Part shown: in pieces, positions 3,891-5,641 of the stretch | Numbering within the stretch: position 1 is the stretch's first letter | Layout: the number at the start of each line of letters is the position of its first letter | Notes under the pieces: model-generated | Databases searched by the model: none | The model's input: the letters and a program-made list of their open reading frames with translations, nothing else | What the model was told of the DNA's origin: nothing | NCBI GenBank assembly: GCA_030632525.1 | Contig: DAOVUP010000125.1 | Location: forward strand, 1 to 5,641 | DNA from: Desulfobacteraceae bacterium | Lineage (GTDB): Bacteria > Desulfobacterota > DSM-4660 > Desulfatiglandales > Desulfatiglandaceae | Direction of reading: 5' to 3' | Length of the DNA: 5,641 nucleotides | Position numbers and translations under genes: made by a program

Positions 3891-5450
3891 TTGGCTTTTG
3901 AGATTCCCGAACAGCCCTATTCTGGAAAAATAGGGGAAACCACAGTTGGAGCAGGCAGTAGCGCTGTTAAGCTGGGAGGGGAAGATTCATACCCGTTTCA
4001 TCTCTTTGAGGGGGATATGCCGAATGCCCCTAAGATTGCCATGGAGATCTGGGATTATGACCCCTCTGACGAGTGGCCGGCAGCAGCCGTTGCGCCGTTT
4101 AAGGATGTGATTTCTTCGCCCGAGGCCTGGGCAAAGAAGTGCGTTGATGAGTATGGCGCAGACATTATTGTACTTCAGCTTAAGAGCACGGATCCCAATG
4201 GAATGGACAGGAGCGCTGACGAAGCCGCAGCGGTGGCCAAAAAGGTTTCAGATGCGGTTGATGTGCCGCTTGTCCTGTGGGGTACGGCTAATAATCAGAA
4301 GGATGAAGAGGTCTTAAAAAAGATTTCTGAACTATGCGAGGGAAAAAATGTTGCCTTAGGGCCGGTTGAAGAGGCAAACCACAAGGGTGTGGGTGCAAGC
4401 GCCTTAGGTTACGGCCACACCATTATCTCTTCCTCACCCATAGATGTTAATCTGGCGAAACAACTGAATATTCTTCTTGGAAATCTTGGCGTTACGTCTG
4501 AAAAGATAGTGATTGATCCCACTACGGGTGGTCTGGGTTATGGTCTTGAGTACAGCTATTCGGTTATGGAGCGTATAAAAATGGCCGCCCTTACGCAAGA
4601 AGATGACAAGCTCCAGGTACCGATGATCAACAATGTCGGCAATGAGGTCTGGAAGTGCAAGGAGGCACAGGAGAGTATTGATGCGGCCCCCACCTTAGGA
4701 GACCCGGAGAGACGTGGAATTCTTATGGAGTCCACCGCCGCTGTTGCATATCTTTTGGCCGGGTCTGATATTGTTATTTTAAGGCATCCTGAAAGCGTGC
4801 GTCTTACGAGGTCATTTATTGATCTGATGATAAATGGCGGGCTTGCAAGCGATGTGGAGGAGATATCCAAGAGTCTGGAGCTTGAAGAGGCAGACCTGAT
4901 TTCCATCTCGCCTGAGCCTGACCTTGATTTTGGGGAGGCAGAGGCTGCTCCAAAGGAAAAACCCGTTGCACCGAAGAAAGCAGCCGCTAAAAAGCCGGAA
5001 GCGGCCCCAAAAGAAGAAAAAAAGGAAGAGAAAAAGGTTGAAGTAAAGGCTGAGGCTAAAAAAGAAGCCAAACCGGAAGTGGATAAAGAGGCAGAAGCCA
5101 AGGCAAAGGCTGAAGAAGAAGCCAAGACCAAGGTAGAGGCGGAAGCCAAAGCAAAGGCCGAGACCGAGGCCAAGGCCAAGGCCGAAGCAGAGGCGAAAGC
5201 GAAGGCCGAGGCGAAAGCCGCAGCAGAGGTAAAGGCAAAAGCTGAAGCAGAGGCAACGGCCAAAGCGGAAGAGGTGGCCAAGAGAGAGGCAGAAGAACAG
5301 AAGATAAAGGAAAAACGGGCCAAGGAACAGGAAGGACGGCTTGCCAAGAAGGCATCCGGTGCTCCTAAAAAGGCTTCCATGACCGCTGCAAAGGAGCAGA
5401 AAACCAAGCAACAAAAGACAGTTAGCAAGTTCAAACGGGTACGCAGGTAG
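3891..5450 (+). CDS. acsD: CODH/ACS corrinoid iron-sulfur protein small (delta) subunit, with long charged C-terminal tail
   Basis: Residues 1 to about 318 match the TIM-barrel small subunit of the corrinoid iron-sulfur protein (AcsD/CdhD). Recognisable segments are YPFHLFEGDMPNAPKIAMEI (34-53), CVDEYGADIIVLQL (84-97), KQLNILLGNLG (190-200), IVIDPTTGGLGYGLEYSYS (206-224) and ERRGILMESTAAVAYLLAG (273-291). With the large subunit AcsC it carries the methyl group on a cobamide between methyltetrahydrofolate and acetyl-CoA synthase. The start is TTG at 3891, chosen because AAGGAGGT ends eight bases upstream and the family's N-terminus fits. The usual bacterial length is near 320 residues; here it is 519. 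The extra part begins near 345 with a Pro/Ala/Lys linker, runs through an Ala/Glu/Lys helical stretch (about 376-485), and ends in a basic segment, SKFKRVRR. There is no signal peptide or membrane segment. The tail keeps the same frame with no sign of a frameshift. Co-transcription with the gene 52 bases downstream is likely. Confidence 0.93.
   Translation: MAFEIPEQPYSGKIGETTVGAGSSAVKLGGEDSYPFHLFEGDMPNAPKIAMEIWDYDPSDEWPAAAVAPFKDVISSPEAWAKKCVDEYGADIIVLQLKSTDPNGMDRSADEAAAVAKKVSDAVDVPLVLWGTANNQKDEEVLKKISELCEGKNVALGPVEEANHKGVGASALGYGHTIISSSPIDVNLAKQLNILLGNLGVTSEKIVIDPTTGGLGYGLEYSYSVMERIKMAALTQEDDKLQVPMINNVGNEVWKCKEAQESIDAAPTLGDPERRGILMESTAAVAYLLAGSDIVILRHPESVRLTRSFIDLMINGGLASDVEEISKSLELEEADLISISPEPDLDFGEAEAAPKEKPVAPKKAAAKKPEAAPKEEKKEEKKVEVKAEAKKEAKPEVDKEAEAKAKAEEEAKTKVEAEAKAKAETEAKAKAEAEAKAKAEAKAAAEVKAKAEAEATAKAEEVAKREAEEQKIKEKRAKEQEGRLAKKASGAPKKASMTAAKEQKTKQQKTVSKFKRVRR
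5091..5210 (+). repeat. Five tandem 24-bp units encoding octapeptides in the AcsD tail
   Basis: Residues 401-440 of AcsD are five consecutive eight-residue units close to AEAKAKAE: AEAKAKAE, EEAKTKVE, AEAKAKAE, TEAKAKAE, AEAKAKAE. Degenerate versions continue to about residue 465. Synonymous codons vary between units (gcc/gca/gcg, aag/aaa, gag/gaa), so the array is not a very recent exact duplication, and the peptide pattern seems to be what is kept. Confidence 0.8.
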
Positions 5451-5502
5451 GGGTATCTAAAAATAATCAAACGAACAAAATAAATATGAGGAGGAACCTC
5501 TA

Positions 5503-5641
5503 ATGACAGAAGACAAACCAAAGGTAGTTAAGATCGAAAAGAAGAAAAAAGTGGTTGATCCTGTGGCAGCCTCGGTAGATGTTGCATCACAGGAGATGAT
5601 AGCAAGGAGCACGGAGCTGGGCGTAGAAACGATTTTTGATC
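5503..5641 (+). CDS. acsA: Probable catalytic carbon monoxide dehydrogenase subunit, N-terminus only
   Basis: The frame is open from the ATG at 5503 to the right edge (46 codons plus one base). It starts MTEDKPKVVKIEKKKK, then has VVDPVAASVDVASQEMIARS and ELGVETIFD. The pattern of a DP motif, then EMI, then G[IV]ET and a D resembles the segment just before the cysteines that bind the B and D clusters in Ni-containing CODH (AcsA/CooS). Those cysteines lie beyond the window, so the call rests on this short match plus position after cooC and acsD. The enzyme interconverts CO and CO2 at a Ni-Fe-S C-cluster and supplies CO to acetyl-CoA synthase. The Shine-Dalgarno GAGGAGG (5488-5494) is eight bases from the ATG. 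Its GAGG (5488-5491) could pair with CCTC (5497-5500), a small hairpin that might dampen initiation. No terminator was seen in the 52-base gap after acsD. Confidence 0.7.
   Translation, partial: MTEDKPKVVKIEKKKKVVDPVAASVDVASQEMIARSTELGVETIFD

Noticed and set aside
4556..5521. 321-codon open frame antisense to acsD (and 4812-5414, 5056-5355 in other frames)
   Set aside because: The Ala/Ser/Phe- and Leu/Pro-rich translations mirror the Ala/Lys/Glu codons of the acsD tail. They are low-complexity shadows with no family match.
1..5641. CRISPR array, insertion sequence, integrase or tRNA attachment site
   Set aside because: No regularly spaced direct repeats with unique spacers, no transposase- or integrase-like frame and no complete tRNA were seen on either strand.

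Overview
The window joins a chromosome-replication locus to the start of a carbon monoxide dehydrogenase/acetyl-CoA synthase (CODH/ACS, Wood-Ljungdahl carbonyl branch) gene cluster. The minus strand carries dnaA (complete) followed by dnaN (its 3' part is cut off by the left edge). Diverging from dnaA, the plus strand carries a cooC/acsF-type nickel-insertion ATPase, then acsD (small subunit of the corrinoid iron-sulfur protein) and the first 46 codons of what looks like the catalytic CODH subunit (acsA/cooS), cut off by the right edge.

Organism: an anaerobic bacterium with a Wood-Ljungdahl pathway. The bacterial dnaA-dnaN order and bacterial-type AcsD exclude an archaeon. AT-rich intergenic DNA, strong Shine-Dalgarno sites, a TTCCCGCG-type palindromic repeat and the general style of DnaA would suit a Desulfobacterota sulfate reducer. 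That assignment is inference, and other autotrophic phyla (for example anammox planctomycetes or Omnitrophota) are not excluded.

Layout: 1-836 dnaN (minus, partial); 837-1086 AT-rich gap with a dnaN promoter candidate and a dnaA terminator candidate; 1087-2418 dnaA (minus); 2419-2819 divergent intergenic region with a good dnaA promoter, a ~120-bp palindromic repeat element and a weaker cooC promoter with a palindrome at the predicted start site; 2820-3569 cooC; 3570-3890 a gene-free leader with an inverted repeat, a TTGACA promoter candidate, a terminator-like hairpin and a competing pairing; 3891-5450 acsD with a TTG start; 5503 to the end, acsA start.

How the genes work together: DnaA and the DnaN clamp serve replication initiation and elongation. 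CooC would load nickel into CODH and/or ACS, AcsD carries the methyl-corrinoid half of the complex, and AcsA would interconvert CO and CO2. The most unusual features are a ~175-residue Ala/Lys/Glu-rich tail on AcsD containing five octapeptide repeats, a DnaA whose ATPase motifs are eroded although it sits at the normal dnaA-dnaN locus, and the acsD leader, where a terminator arm nearly duplicates the acsD ribosome binding site.
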